DNA of 64,000 bases from JACDAN01 sp963827705 (GTDB lineage: Bacteria; Actinomycetota; Thermoleophilia; Gaiellales; Gaiellaceae), in NCBI GenBank assembly GCA_963827705.1, contig CAWHBN010000002.1, positions 1 to 64,000 on the forward strand, given 5' to 3'. This document shows positions 1 to 9,363 of the stretch, one piece after another. Numbering within the stretch: the stretch's first letter is position 1; each line of letters starts with the position of its first letter. A program made the translations under genes and the position numbers. The notes under the pieces were generated by a model. It saw nothing but the letters and a program-made list of their open reading frames with translations. It was not told the DNA's origin and ran no database searches.

Positions 1-810
1 CGGTTGCGTGCCGCCGACGCCTTTCGCGAAGCGAATGAGCTTCGCGCATGGATCAGCGTCGAGAACGGTCGGATCGTCGACCACGGCCGCGGCGGCCGTA
101 CGTTCGTCGCAGGCGCACGGATCGACCGGGCCAACGACCAGATCTCGTTCCCGGCGGTCGAGTTTCCGGTCCTCCGGCCGGAGGCAGAAGTCGGTGACGG
201 CTTCGTGCGGTTCCAGCAGACCGTCGGCGGGCGGATCGGCCTGCCTGCGCCGCGCCCGCTTCGCGGCAAGCCCTACCTGCACATCGGCTCCGCGACTGCC
301 TGGACCACGCTGGAGCTGGTGATCCGCACCGACGGCTCGTCGGAGGGCAGGCTCGCCGCGTCGAGCCCGTTTCCGCGCCACTCGGTCTACGGCGCGGACG
401 GCAGCCTTGTCTCGGAGCACGGACTCACCGACTACGACGGCTGGTACCGCGAGTCGTTCGAGGAGTCCCCGTGGGCGGGCGGCGAGCTCGAGGACGAGCT
501 CGACGAGATCGTGCTGCGGAGCGGCGGTGCGAAGCTCGAGAGGCGCCGCCTCGTTCCGGGCGAGTGCCTGGTCGAACAGGGCGAGCCCGGCACCGACATG
601 TTCATGCTCCTCGACGGGGTGCTGCAAGTCGTGATCGACGGCGAGCCGGTTGCCGAGATCGGTTCCGGCGCCGTGCTCGGCGAGCTCGCTGTGCTTGGTG
701 ACGGGAGGCGCACGGCAACGCTGCGCGCGGTCCGGGCATCGCGCGTCGCCGTGCTGGCGGGGACGTCCCGCCTTGCGGAGCTCGCCCTAGCCCGCCGCAC
801 CGCCGGCTAG
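1..810 (+). CDS. Cyclic-nucleotide-binding-domain protein, 5' end outside window
   Basis: The reading frame is open from the first base, so the true start is probably upstream; the first in-window start is a TTG at 4. The visible ~268 residues fall into two parts. Residues ~1-170 match nothing I recognise. Residues ~180-255 form a cyclic-nucleotide-binding (cNMP/CRP-like) beta-roll, with RRLVPGECLVEQGEPG, FMLLDGVLQV and GAVLGELAVLGDGRRTATL. The phosphate-binding cassette GELA..GDGRRTAT is recognisable, so it may bind a nucleotide or act as a structural sensor. No DNA-binding helix-turn-helix follows, so it is not a CRP-type regulator. The stop overlaps the stop of the convergent VOC gene by a few bases. 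Confidence 0.7.
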   Translation, partial: RLRAADAFREANELRAWISVENGRIVDHGRGGRTFVAGARIDRANDQISFPAVEFPVLRPEAEVGDGFVRFQQTVGGRIGLPAPRPLRGKPYLHIGSATAWTTLELVIRTDGSSEGRLAASSPFPRHSVYGADGSLVSEHGLTDYDGWYRESFEESPWAGGELEDELDEIVLRSGGAKLERRRLVPGECLVEQGEPGTDMFMLLDGVLQVVIDGEPVAEIGSGAVLGELAVLGDGRRTATLRAVRASRVAVLAGTSRLAELALARRTAG

Positions 811-1532
811 CGGTTGTGGTTCACAAGCTCGATGTTGTGGCCGTCGGGGTCGAAGACGAACGCGCCGTAGTACCCCTCGTGGTACTTCCGCCGCTCACCG
901 GGGCCGCCGTTGTCCCGGTAGCCCCGCCCGACAAGGTCGGCGTGGAACGCTTCGACGGCAGCGTTGTCGTCCACCGGGAACGCCATGTGGAAGGGATTGG
1001 TCCGCTCGCCGGCGACGACGGAGAACGATCCGGATGTCCCGGCGAACTGCGCCCGTTCGGGGCCGTCGCGATTCAGGCGGTAGGCGGCGTGGCGACCGAC
1101 GGCCTCGTAGAACTCCTTCGCAGCCGCGAGGTCCGCGACACGGAACCAGAGATGGTCGATGACGCCGCCCTCGCGGATCCCGCCGTGATGCACGGCCTCG
1201 GCGCTGTTCCCATCCGGGTCGACGAGGAAGGCGCCGTAGTAGTCGTCCCGGTACTCAGCCCGACGACCGGGCTCACCGTCGCTTTGATGGCCCGCTTCGA
1301 TCCCGGCGCGCCAGAATTCGTCCACCGCGTCGCGGGACGGCGCGACGAACCCGAGGTGTAGGTCGCGGGTGATGGGCTTCCCCGGGCTCCAGCCCGAGAG
1401 CGAGAAGTCGTCCCACTCGGTGAAGTCGTCCTCCGAGTAGGTCGCCTCGAACCCAAGCGTCCGGAGCACGAGGGCGTAGAAGGCTTCCGACGCATCGCGG
1501 TCCGAGACGCGGATCGTGACGTGGTCAAACAC
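807..1532 (-). CDS. VOC-superfamily protein with two glyoxalase/dioxygenase domains
   Basis: 241 residues made of two vicinal-oxygen-chelate modules. The first starts at VFDHVTIRVSDRDASEAFY and the second at VIDHLWFRVADLAAAKEFY. Each ends in the typical FDPDGHNIELV-type strand (DPDGNSAEAV in the first, FDPDGHNIELV in the second). Family members are metal-dependent glyoxalases, extradiol dioxygenases or antibiotic-binding proteins, and the substrate cannot be told from sequence. The GTG start at 1532 lies inside the last codons of greA on the same strand, so the pair is probably cotranscribed and translationally coupled. Confidence 0.8.
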   Translation of the reverse strand: MFDHVTIRVSDRDASEAFYALVLRTLGFEATYSEDDFTEWDDFSLSGWSPGKPITRDLHLGFVAPSRDAVDEFWRAGIEAGHQSDGEPGRRAEYRDDYYGAFLVDPDGNSAEAVHHGGIREGGVIDHLWFRVADLAAAKEFYEAVGRHAAYRLNRDGPERAQFAGTSGSFSVVAGERTNPFHMAFPVDDNAAVEAFHADLVGRGYRDNGGPGERRKYHEGYYGAFVFDPDGHNIELVNHNR

Positions 1533-1956
1533 CGACGGAGAGCACGCGGGCGCGCCACGCGCCCTTGGGCGCGTGAACGTCGACCTCGTCTCCGGCCTTG
1601 GCACCGAGCAGTGCGCGGCCGAGAGGAGAGTCCGGCGAGATGCCGCCCACGCTCGAGATCTCCACGCTCATCCGGTCCCCGCGCTCGTCCTCGATCTCGG
1701 CCTTCGAGCCGACGCCGATCGTGCCGCTCACCGAGGCGGTCTCGTCCACCAGCACGGACCTGTCGAGCCGGTCGCGGATCTGCCGGATCCGGTGCTCGAG
1801 CAGTCCCTGGTCGTTCTTGGCCGCGTGGTACTCGAAGTTCTCCGAGAGGTCGCCGAATCCGCGTGCGGTGGCGATCGCCTGGACGACCTCGGCGCGCCCT
1901 GGGCCCTCGAGCTCGCTCAACTCCGCCTCGAGCTGCGCCTTCTGGGCCTGCGTCAT
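1525..1956 (-). CDS. greA: Transcription elongation factor GreA
   Basis: 143 residues. The N-terminal coiled coil carries the tip motif GDLSENFEYHAAKNDQ (residues ~35-50), matching the GDLxENAEYHAAK of GreA. Its acidic residues position Mg2+ in the RNA polymerase secondary channel to cleave backtracked RNA. The C-terminal half has the GreA/B FKBP-like fold (SVEISSVGGISPDSPLGRALLGAKAGDEV). It is slightly shorter than E. coli GreA (158) at the N terminus. An upstream in-frame start would collide with typA's leader, so the ATG at 1956 is preferred. The end overlaps the VOC gene by 8 bp. Confidence 0.92.
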   Translation of the reverse strand: MTQAQKAQLEAELSELEGPGRAEVVQAIATARGFGDLSENFEYHAAKNDQGLLEHRIRQIRDRLDRSVLVDETASVSGTIGVGSKAEIEDERGDRMSVEISSVGGISPDSPLGRALLGAKAGDEVDVHAPKGAWRARVLSVGV

Positions 1957-2013
1957 CGGTTCCGGCTTTTCGCTGGGCACGGGCCCAGCGTACCGGCGGT
2001 ACCCTGGCCGGTC

Positions 2014-3879
2014 CTGCCCGCGCGCAATCAACCAACCGCCACGAGAGACGATCTTCGGAACGTCGCGATCGTGGCGCACGTCGACCACGGGAAGACGACG
2101 CTCGTCGACGCCCTGCTCTGGCAATCGGGCTCGTTCCGCGCGAACCAGGAGGTCGCGGAGCGCGTGCTCGACTCGATGGACCTCGAGCGCGAGAAGGGCA
2201 TCACGATCCTCGCGAAGAACACTGCCGTCCAGATCGGCGACACGAAGGTGAACATCGTCGACACGCCCGGGCACGCCGACTTCGGCGGGGAGGTCGAGCG
2301 CGGTTTGACGATGGTCGACGGGGTGCTCTTGCTGGTGGATGCGAGCGAGGGCCCGCTTCCGCAGACGCGCTTCGTCCTCCGGAAGGCACTGGAGGCGCGG
2401 CTTCCGGTCGTGCTCGTCGTGAACAAGGTCGATCGGCCCGATGCCCGTCCCGCCGAGGTCGTGAACGAGGTCTACGAGCTCTTCCTCGACCTCGACGCCG
2501 ACGAGTCCCAGATCGAGTTCCCGATCGTCTACGCCAACGCCCGGGAGGGGCGCGCAGGCTTCGCGACCGACGAGCTCGCCGACGACCTCGGCCCGCTGGT
2601 GGAGACACTGCTCGAGACGATTCCGCCGCCGTCCTACGACCCCGACCACCCGCTCCAGGCGCTCGTCACGAACCTCGACGCATCCCCGTACGTCGGGCGG
2701 CTCGCGCTCCTCCGGGTCCTGCACGGGACGATCCGCAAGGGCGAGGAGGTCGCCTGGTGCCGTGCCGACGGGAGGGTCCAGAAGGCTCGCGTGACCGAGC
2801 TGTACGTCACCGAGGCGCTGGACCGCGTTCCCGCGGAAGCGGCCGGGCCGGGCGAGATCGTCGCGCTCGCCGGCCTGCCCGAAGTGACGATCGGGGAGAC
2901 GATCGCCGACGCGGAGGATCCGCGGCCACTGCCGGTCACCGCTGTCGACGAGCCCTCGTTGGCGATGACGCTCGGGATCAACACCTCACCACTCGCGGGC
3001 ACCGAGGGCGACAAGCTGACGGCGAGCGCGCTGATCGGGCGGCTGGAGCAGGAGCTCGTGGGCAACGTCTCGCTCCGCGTCCGGCCGACCTCGCGTCCGG
3101 ACGTCTGGGAGGTACAGGGACGCGGCGAGCTCCAGCTGGCCGTGCTCGTCGAGATCATGCGCCGCGAGGGCTTCGAGCTCACCGTCGGCAAGCCGGAGGT
3201 CCTGACCCGGGAGATCGACGGACAGACGCACGAGCCGGTCGAGCGCGTCGCGATCGACGTCCCCGAGGACTACATCGGCGTCATCACGCAGATGCTGGCG
3301 CTGCGAAAGGGCCGGATGCAGCAGATGGTCAACCACGGGACCGGCTGGGCCCGGATGGAGTACCTCGTCCCGGCGCGGGGGCTGATCGGTTTCAGGACGG
3401 AGTTCCTCACCGAGACGCGCGGCTCGGGAATCCTGCACCACGTGTTCGAGCGCTGGGAGCCGTGGTACGGAGAGATGCGAACCCGTCCGACGGGGAGCCT
3501 CGTCGCCGACCGCCGGGGTCAGGCGACTGCGTTCGCCATCACCGCGCTTCAGGAGCGCGGCTCGCTCTTCATCAGTCCGCGACAGGAGCTCTACGAGGGC
3601 ATGGTCGTGGGCGAGAACGCGCGCGGCGAGGATCTCGACGTGAACGCCGGCAAGGAGAAGAAGCTGACGAACATGCGCTCAGCCTCGGCCGAGGAGCTCG
3701 TGCGCCTCATCCCGCCGCGACCGCTCTCGCTCGAGCAGGCGCTCGAGTTCATCCGCGAGGACGAGTGCGTCGAGGTGACGCCCAAGAGCATCCGCCTGCG
3801 CAAGGCCGAGCTGTCGGCGACGACGCGGCAGACGCTCGCCTCGCGCCGCAAGCGCGAGCGCGAGGCAGCGCCGGCGTAG
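2014..3879 (+). CDS. typA: Ribosome-associated GTPase BipA/TypA
   Basis: About 620 residues of translational GTPase. G1 is AHVDHGKT (near residue 20), the switch I region has GITILAKNTA, G3 is DTPGHADFGGEVER and G4 is NKVDRP. The EF-G-like domains follow, with the TypA-specific C-terminus (GLIGFRTEFLTETRG, MVVGENARGEDLDVN). TypA assists ribosome assembly and stress adaptation. The start is unclear: no ATG, GTG or TTG lies in frame close to the conserved DLRNVAIVAHVDH. The nearest candidates are CTG at 2014 or a mutated/mis-read codon near 2029-2041. It is divergent from greA, about 60 bp away, so the promoters share that gap. Confidence 0.9.
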   Translation: MPARNQPTATRDDLRNVAIVAHVDHGKTTLVDALLWQSGSFRANQEVAERVLDSMDLEREKGITILAKNTAVQIGDTKVNIVDTPGHADFGGEVERGLTMVDGVLLLVDASEGPLPQTRFVLRKALEARLPVVLVVNKVDRPDARPAEVVNEVYELFLDLDADESQIEFPIVYANAREGRAGFATDELADDLGPLVETLLETIPPPSYDPDHPLQALVTNLDASPYVGRLALLRVLHGTIRKGEEVAWCRADGRVQKARVTELYVTEALDRVPAEAAGPGEIVALAGLPEVTIGETIADAEDPRPLPVTAVDEPSLAMTLGINTSPLAGTEGDKLTASALIGRLEQELVGNVSLRVRPTSRPDVWEVQGRGELQLAVLVEIMRREGFELTVGKPEVLTREIDGQTHEPVERVAIDVPEDYIGVITQMLALRKGRMQQMVNHGTGWARMEYLVPARGLIGFRTEFLTETRGSGILHHVFERWEPWYGEMRTRPTGSLVADRRGQATAFAITALQERGSLFISPRQELYEGMVVGENARGEDLDVNAGKEKKLTNMRSASAEELVRLIPPRPLSLEQALEFIREDECVEVTPKSIRLRKAELSATTRQTLASRRKREREAAPA

Positions 3880-4069
3880 CGGGGGCCGCTAGGCCCACTA
3901 CCTGCGACCGCGCACCGCATCACGGAATCGCGTTTTTGCAGCCTAGCCGGTAGTCGGTAGACGGCCGGAACCGCGTCGCTGGAAAGCCGCTCGCGCTGCG
4001 CTCTGCGTTTCCTGGTCATGCTCCGGTTTGGAGCACCTGCGAACCGGCGCCGAGGCGAGCGAGTGGCCC

Positions 4070-5128
4070 TCAGAAGCTGGAGCCAGTGCGTCGCTGAGAG
4101 CCGCTATCGCGCCCGTGTGTCGCCCGCAGCGCCGCGAGCACCGGCCTGGTCTTCGAGAGTAGCTGCGTGCAGGCTGAGGATGTCCGAGGCGGCGCAGATG
4201 GCCACTGCCTCGTCGAGCAAGGGCCTTCCCTCCTCCGGCGGCTTAGGCGTCCGGGCGCGCGTCGCCACGCAACCTGGGCGTAGAAGTCGTCTCTGCGGCG
4301 AGATGTCGCGATGCGCGGGCGAGCTGCTCCGCTTCCGCCGGGCCCCGCGTTCCGATCGCGTATGCGAGCTCGGCGCCAGCGACGGCTATGCCGCCTCGCA
4401 GATCGCCGAGCGAGTCGATGATCTCGCATGCCCGGCGGAGGAGCACCTCGGCGGCCTCAGCACCACCAAGGTTGAGCTCGAGTCGGGCCATTGCTTGTGC
4501 GCAGAAGGCGAGTGTCCCTAGGGCACCGACTTGCCTGCACGCATCCTGCGCCTTGTGCACGAGCGCTTTCTCTCGTCGACCCGTCCCGCTCGAGCCTCCA
4601 GTTCACCGAGGCCACCCAGAGCTCGATCGGCCCGGGCGGTGTCCAGTGCTGCATGGCGAGGTGCTCCTCGCAGACCGCGATCGCGTTCTCGACCGCCATC
4701 GGGCCGCAGGTGAGGAGGTAGCCAAGAAAGCTCCGGCTCATCGCCTCGTGCTAATGATCCCCTGCCGAGATCGCTGCCGCGATCGAACGCTCGCACGCGG
4801 CTGCGGCTTGCTCCGCGCGCCCCAAGTTGCAGAGCAGTTCCGACTGCAAGAGGAGAGCACGCGAGAGCTCCCGCGCTTCGCGCGCCTCGGCGAACACGTT
4901 TGCCGCGCGCTCCATGCGGGGCAGATGCTCGCGTAGAGATGCGCCCTGCTCGAAGATCGTGATGTGGGACCGAATCAGACTCGCCCGTAGCAACAGCACA
5001 CGGTCGCCCAGCGAAGTCGCCTGACGTTCGGCTTCCTCGAGTGCGGCGCCAGCCATCGCGTACTCGCCGAGGCGGCGCAGAGCGTGCGCGTAGTCGAGTA
5101 GCGATCGGGCACGGTCGCGGTTGCTCAT
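4070..5128 (-). pseudogene. TPR-repeat remnant of an AfsR/SARP-type regulator
   Basis: Helical-repeat coding sequence on the minus strand, spread over at least three reading frames. Readable blocks are SLLDYAHALRRLGEYAMAGA and EEAERQATSLGDRVLLLRAS (~5100-4950), VENAIAVCEEHLAMQ (~4700) and LGGAEAAEVLLRRACEIIDS (~4450). These resemble the TPR tail of AfsR/LuxR-type transcriptional activators. It sits directly downstream of the BTAD fragment, but the ATPase domain that normally lies between the two is absent, which sequencing errors alone would not explain. I interpret it as the decayed C-terminal part of a regulator. No alternative gene was recognised on the plus strand. The 190 bp between typA and this remnant show nothing beyond a short inverted repeat near 4020. 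Confidence 0.5.
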
Positions 5129-5146
5129 CGGAAGAAGCCCTGCCGC

Positions 5147-5901
5147 CTACGGCAGCACCTCCCGCTCGGTGCCATTGCTTAGCGTGACGTCCTGGAGCAA
5201 GATCCGGCGTTGAAGCTCTTTGAGCTCGTGTCCAGGCTCGATTCCGAGCTCCTCGATAAGGCCTCGTGGGCGCGCCGGTACGTGGACAGGGCTTCGGCCT
5301 GTCGACCCGATCGGTAGAGCGCGTTCATCAACAATCCCCAAAGGCGCTCGCGGAGCGGATTGCGACTGAGCAAACGTTCGATCTCGGCCACGACGTCGGC
5401 CGCTCTGCCGCTCGCCAGCTCGGCGCCGATCCGCTCCTCGGCTACGGCTAGCCGCAGCTCTTCCAGGCGGAGGACCTCGGACTGTGCGAAAGGCTCTGCG
5501 GGGAACTCCACAAGTGGCAGCCCTCGCCAGAGCGACAGCGCCTCAGCAAGACGAACAGCCCGAAACGCAGGTTCCGCTCCTCGCGCCTCGGCGACGACTA
5601 ACTCGAATGTGTCGAGATCCAGTTCACACGGCTCCACTCGCAATCGGTAGGCGTAGATCTCCGTGAGCAGGCGGTCTCCGCCCAAAACGCGGCGGAGAGC
5701 CGAGGCCTGATTCTGCAGCGCAGCTCTCGCCGTAGCGGGGGCGTCGACGCCCCAGAGCTCGTCGACGATCACGTCGAACGGGACGGCCTCGTTGGCACGC
5801 AGGAGAAGCAGGGCGAGAAGCCCGCGTAGCCGGCGTCCGCCCAGCGGCAGCGCGCGCCCGTCCCGTCTGACCTCGAGCGGCCCGAGGATCCGGAAGTCCA
5901 T
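5147..5901 (-). pseudogene. SARP-family (OmpR-type DNA-binding + BTAD) regulator, frameshifted and truncated
   Basis: Starts at ATG 5901. Residues 1-95 are an OmpR/Trans_reg_C winged helix (MDFRILGPLEVRRDGRALPL, VDELWG, ALQNQASALRRVLGG). Residues ~100-225 are the bacterial transcriptional activation domain (DLDTFELVVAEARG, RRAHEAL). One frameshift near 5270 moves the BTAD end (GLIEELGIEPGHELKELQRR) into another frame, which stops at 5147. Actinobacterial SARPs bind 11-bp-spaced direct repeats and activate pathway genes. The ATPase/TPR part expected of an AfsR-size protein is missing or separate (see 4070-5128). It is divergent from the secreted-protein gene at 5997 across a gap holding a matching direct repeat. 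Confidence 0.65.
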
Positions 5902-5940
5902 GCCGCCAGCTAAACACGCAGGGGGACTCGGGCCAACCCG

Positions 5941-5960
5941 TCGTTAGCGAGTCGTTAGCG
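5941..5960 (+). promoter_or_regulatory. 11-bp-spaced direct repeat, candidate SARP operator
   Basis: TCGTTAGCG occurs at 5941 and again at 5952, a start-to-start distance of exactly 11 bp. It lies in the 95-bp gap between the SARP-type regulator and the divergent secreted-protein gene. SARP proteins typically bind heptameric direct repeats one helical turn (11 bp) apart, next to the -35 region. No clear -10 box was identified. Position and spacing are seen directly; the binding protein is inferred. Confidence 0.5.
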
Positions 5961-5996
5961 GGCTCGCGCAGGATCGGCAAAAGGAGGTACTTCGCA

Positions 5997-6610
5997 ATGT
6001 GGAAGCTGATTGTTGGCTCAGCCCTGGTCGCCGCGCTCGCCGCGGTCGCCGGAATCGCCTACGCGACCGTCCCGGACGACACCGGCGTGATTCACGGCTG
6101 CCGGCACCACGAATCAGGAAACGTGCGCGTCATCGAGTCGGGCGAATGTCGCTCGACTGAGAGTCCGCTCGACTGGGTGCAGTCGGTGGGGCACGAGACA
6201 TTCATCAACATCCCCTTCACGCCGGCAGTCGAGATCACAGCCGTCGGTCCCAGCGCTCGTCAGCACGTGCTGACCCTCGACCTGCCAGAGGGCGACTGGA
6301 ACGTGACGACGTCGCTCACTGCCGAGAAGAACTCCGTGGCCGGGATTCTCGACTGCGCAACATTCACCTCACCGTCATTTGCCACCGCCGTCCTGCGGTC
6401 CTCGATGGGAACCGACCCAGGGAGCGTCAAGCTCGTGAGCTGTACGACTCCGGGCTCGTCGAGTTGCCGGAGGGCGGCCAAGCTGAGCTCAAGTGCCGTC
6501 AGCGCGCGGGCGCCACGGGCGCGAACACGGTGATCCAGACAGTGGTCTCCGTGGATATCAGGATCGGTGCGATCAAGCAAGCCGTCGAGGGTAGCCCGGA
6601 AGCCGGGTAG
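5997..6610 (+). CDS. Secreted actinobacterial protein of unknown function (one frameshift)
   Basis: An ATG follows a strong AAAGGAGG ribosome-binding site at 5980-5987. An N-terminal signal/anchor (MWKLIVGSALVAALAAVAGI) precedes a short cysteine-bearing segment, VIHGCRHHESGNVRVIESGE. That block (IHGC...RVIxxGxC) is common at the start of exported actinobacterial proteins. The rest is beta-rich, with no recognised domain. A frameshift near 6450 ends the first frame at 6533. Restoring it continues through VELPEGGQAELKCRQRAGA to a TAG at 6608. Probably secreted or surface-tethered. It may be the target of the adjacent SARP-type regulator. Confidence 0.6.
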
Positions 6611-6685
6611 GTGGTCGAGTTGAACCTTAAAGTGCGTTGAGCAGGTCTTGCACCGCGTATGGAAAGTGAGTACATAGGGGGAGCG

Positions 6686-7144
6686 TTACATCGCCTCGAC
6701 GAGCTGTTCCTGGAGCCAGGAGAGGTACGCGTAGAGCGCGAGCTCGGGCGCCCTCGGCGTGGTCTCGTCGAAGCCGTCCCAGTCGAAGTCCTCGCTGATG
6801 TCGAGCCGGGTTCCGAGGACGAGCCGGGCGTCGTTGACCGCCCTGAGCCACGCGTCGGCCTCGTCGCTCGTGAGGAGGTCGCGGCCGGCGGTCTCGGCGA
6901 GCAGGTCGAAGCTCTTCTCACGCCCGGTCACGAGCTGGTCCCGCGTGAGCTCGCGGTAGTCACGCTCCTGGGAGGGATCGTCGTGGGCGGTCGGGAAGAG
7001 TCGCCGGAGCGAGGGGTCCTCCGGCTCTTCGCGGAGCAGCTCACGCAGCTCCTCGGCGACCTGGCGGAGCAGCCCGCGCTCCTCCTCGGCGAGGTCGAGA
7101 CGGACGGTGCCGTCCGGCCCGCGCCGGATCGAGCTTCGGAACAT
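6686..7144 (-). CDS. DUF2017 family protein
   Basis: About 152 residues from the ATG at 7144, which overlaps the clpS stop as TGATG. It has a charged helical sequence (EEERGLLRQVAEELRELLRE, REKSFDLLAETAGRDLLTSD, DEADAWLRAVNDARLVLGTR). This matches the actinobacterial DUF2017 family, which almost always follows clpS; biochemical role unknown. The tight overlap implies coexpression with the ClpS adaptor, so a link to Clp proteolysis is a reasonable guess. The 75 bp between its stop and the convergent secreted-protein gene hold no obvious feature. Confidence 0.8.
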   Translation of the reverse strand: MFRSSIRRGPDGTVRLDLAEEERGLLRQVAEELRELLREEPEDPSLRRLFPTAHDDPSQERDYRELTRDQLVTGREKSFDLLAETAGRDLLTSDEADAWLRAVNDARLVLGTRLDISEDFDWDGFDETTPRAPELALYAYLSWLQEQLVEAM

Positions 7145-7440
7145 CAGTCCTGCTGCATCGTCGCCCACAGCCCGTAGGCGTGGAGCCGGGCGACGTCGAG
7201 CTCGGCCTTCTCGCGAGTGCCGGCCGCGACGACGGACTTGCCCTCGTTGTGAACCTGGAGCATCAGCTTCGTCGCGTGCTCGAGCGTGTAGCCGAAGAGC
7301 TTCTGGAAGACGAGCGTCACGTAGGACATCAGGTTGATCGGGTCGTTCCAGACGATCACGACCCAGGGGCGGTCGTGCTCGGGCTCGTCGACCTCGCTGG
7401 GCTGCTCGACCTCGACCTCGGCGGGAGCGAGCGTCGTCAC
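7144..7440 (-). CDS. clpS: ATP-dependent Clp protease adaptor ClpS
   Basis: 98 residues, GTG start at 7440, 2 bp after the upstream oxidoreductase stop. The core WVVIVWNDPINLMSYVTLVFQKLFGYTLEHATKLMLQVHNEGKS is diagnostic for ClpS. N-D-P and the following helix form the N-end-rule substrate pocket, and HNEGKS is the conserved loop. The acidic, flexible N-terminus (~25 residues) is the part that reaches into the ClpA/ClpC pore. ClpS delivers N-degron substrates to ClpC/ClpP. It lies in an apparent three-gene operon: oxidoreductase, clpS, DUF2017. Confidence 0.95.
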   Translation of the reverse strand: MTTLAPAEVEVEQPSEVDEPEHDRPWVVIVWNDPINLMSYVTLVFQKLFGYTLEHATKLMLQVHNEGKSVVAAGTREKAELDVARLHAYGLWATMQQD

Positions 7441-7442
7441 GC

Positions 7443-8073
7443 TCAGTCGAGAATCTTCAGCGCGGTGTCGAAGCCTGCGCCGAGCGGCTTCTGCGCGGCC
7501 ATATGCAGAAAGGTCGCATTCTCGAGCTGCCGCGCGCGGCGGAGCGGGCCGAGGTCGATCGGCCGCATGCCGCCGCCCTCGACGAGCGCCGCGACCTGCA
7601 GCTTCGCGTCCTCGTCGTCGCCCGCCATCGGGACGTCGAGCGGGACGCCGTTCTTCTCGCCGGTCTGAAGCGTGCGCGCGAAGGTCGTGCAGAACGCCTT
7701 CACGACCTTGGTGCCTTCCGGCAGGAGCTTCTGGACCTCCTCGCGCGGCCGAGCTGTCGCCGGGGACGACGAACCCGTCCATCGTGTCCCAGTCGAGCGG
7801 GACGGAGATCTCGACGACGACCTTGCCTTCCAGCTGGTCGCGGTACTGCTCGACGGCCTCCGCGATCGACGCGTAGTAGAGGGCGAGCACGACGAGGTCG
7901 CCTCCGATCGGGCCGTCCGGCTCGACGGCCGTCGCGCCGCCGCCCAGCTCCGCGGCGAGCGCCTGCGCGTCCTCCGGGTTGCGGTCGATGACCTCGACCG
8001 CGTGCCCGCCCGCGACCGCGCGCATGCCGATTCCGCGGCCCATGTTCCCGGCGCCGATGATCGTGACCTTCAC
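7443..8073 (-). CDS. NADPH-dependent F420 reductase-like oxidoreductase (one frameshift)
   Basis: Starts at GTG 8073 with a Rossmann fingerprint, VKVTIIGAGNMGRGIGMRA. VIDRNPEDAQALAAELGG, DLVVLALYYASIAEAVEQY and EISVPLDWDTMDGFVVPGDS follow. The second half resumes in another frame after a break near 7760 (KAFCTTFARTLQTGEKNGVP, DVPMAGDDEDAKLQVAALVE). The order matches the F420-dependent NADP oxidoreductase family (COG2085, about 210 residues), which shuttles hydride between F420H2 and NADP. Annotated as one gene with a probable sequence error. It is divergent from the MFS gene across 70 bp. Confidence 0.72.
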
Positions 8074-8143
8074 TCCGGAACCATGCCTGAAGGGCGGGGC
8101 CCGTTGGGCGTTAATACATCTTTCTCTATCACTAGAGTCCGGG

Positions 8144-9363
8144 ATGCTCGGGCGGCTGCTCAGGCTGATCTGGGGCGACGACGTCGAGCGGGCGCTGCGG
8201 CCGATCCTGATCGTCGGGTTCGCCGGCTCACTGGCCGGGTCCGCCGCCTGGACGTTCATCGGGATCTGGGCGGTCGACGAGCTCGACGCCTCATCGGCGC
8301 AGCTCGGCGTCTACTTCGTGGCCGCAGCGCATGTCGGCGACCACGGGGTACGGCGGCGGCTACGTCTCGGACCATCTCGGCCGGCGCCCGGTGATCCTGT
8401 TCGGCTGGACGGCCTGTCGCGTTCGTGCCGCTCACCTGGGTGCTCGTCGACGACTTCACGGCCGCCATTCCGCTGCTCCTGCTCACGTCGCTGTTCGCGC
8501 CGACCGCGATGGCGGCGACGCAGGCGCTCGTCGCGGACGTGACCCCGCCCGAGCGGCATGAGCACGCCTACGCCTCCCTTCGTGTCTCGAACAACCTCGG
8601 CGTCACGCTCGGGCCGCCGGTGGGCGGTGCGCTGCTCCTCACGAGTGACTACGACGTCCTCTGGATCGGTGTCGCGATGCTGGGAGCCGTGACGACGGTG
8701 CTGGCGTGGCGCCTGATCCCGCACCGCGGCGAGTTCACGCCCGAGGAGCCGCCCGGACGCGGATCGTTCGGCGTCATCCGGCGGGACGGCGCGTTCCTGC
8801 TCTTCCTCGTCGCGATGGTGCTGGCGCACCTCGTCTACTTCGCCTTCGAGGCGGTGCTCCCGATCTCCGCCGTCGACTCCTACGGGCTGACGCCCGCGGC
8901 GTGGGGATTCCTGGTCATCATCAACCCGGCGCTCGTGACGATCTTCCAGCTGCGGCTGACGCGCCGCGTGGAGCGGTTCCCGGCCGCGCCGAAGTTCGCG
9001 CTCGCGATGATCCTGATGGGCTGGCCGTTCCTGCTCCTCTCGGTGAACGCCTCGATCGCGATCCTGGCGCTCGTCATCCTGATCTTCGTCGTCGGCGAGA
9101 TGCTCTGGATCCCGACGTCGCAGGCGATCGCCGCCGGGCTCGCGCCGGCCGACCTCCGCGGCGCGTACATGGGCGCCTTCTCGAGCACGTCCTCGGTGGG
9201 CTTCGCGCTCGGCCCCTTCCTCGGCCTCCAGGTGCGAGGCGGGTTCGGCGACTCCGCGATGTGGGGCTTCTTCGCCGGCGCGGCCGTGGTCGGCGCCATC
9301 CTCGGCGTCATCGCCTGCCGCTACGCGTTCGAGATCCGGAAGGCGCGCCTAGCCGCTGCGTAA
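8144..9363 (+). CDS. Major facilitator superfamily transporter (two frameshifts)
   Basis: Starts at ATG 8144 (MLGRLLRLIWGDD) and ends at TAA 9361. About 400 residues with some 12 hydrophobic segments. The MFS loop 2-3 signature YGGGYVSDHLGRRPV is readable near 8350. Two breaks, near 8330 and 8420, shift the frame. From 8425 the frame is continuous (VADVTPPERHEHAYASLRVS, NNLGVTLGPPVGGALL), typical of drug-efflux-type MFS proteins. Substrate unknown. The end overlaps the convergent NYN gene by 15 bp. Confidence 0.78.

Noticed and set aside
1516..3953. Very long plus-strand frames overlapping greA and typA in other frames
   Set aside because: Arg/Pro/Ala-rich translations without motifs, typical shadows of GC-rich coding sequence. 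greA and typA account for the region.
3880..4069. Possible tRNA or small RNA after typA
   Set aside because: A short inverted repeat near 4020 is present, but no cloverleaf, T-loop GTTCGA-type box or terminator was found.
8331..8430. Programmed frameshifting as an explanation for broken genes
   Set aside because: Breaks occur at many unrelated sites, several per gene, without shared slippery sequences or downstream pseudoknots. Sequence error is simpler.
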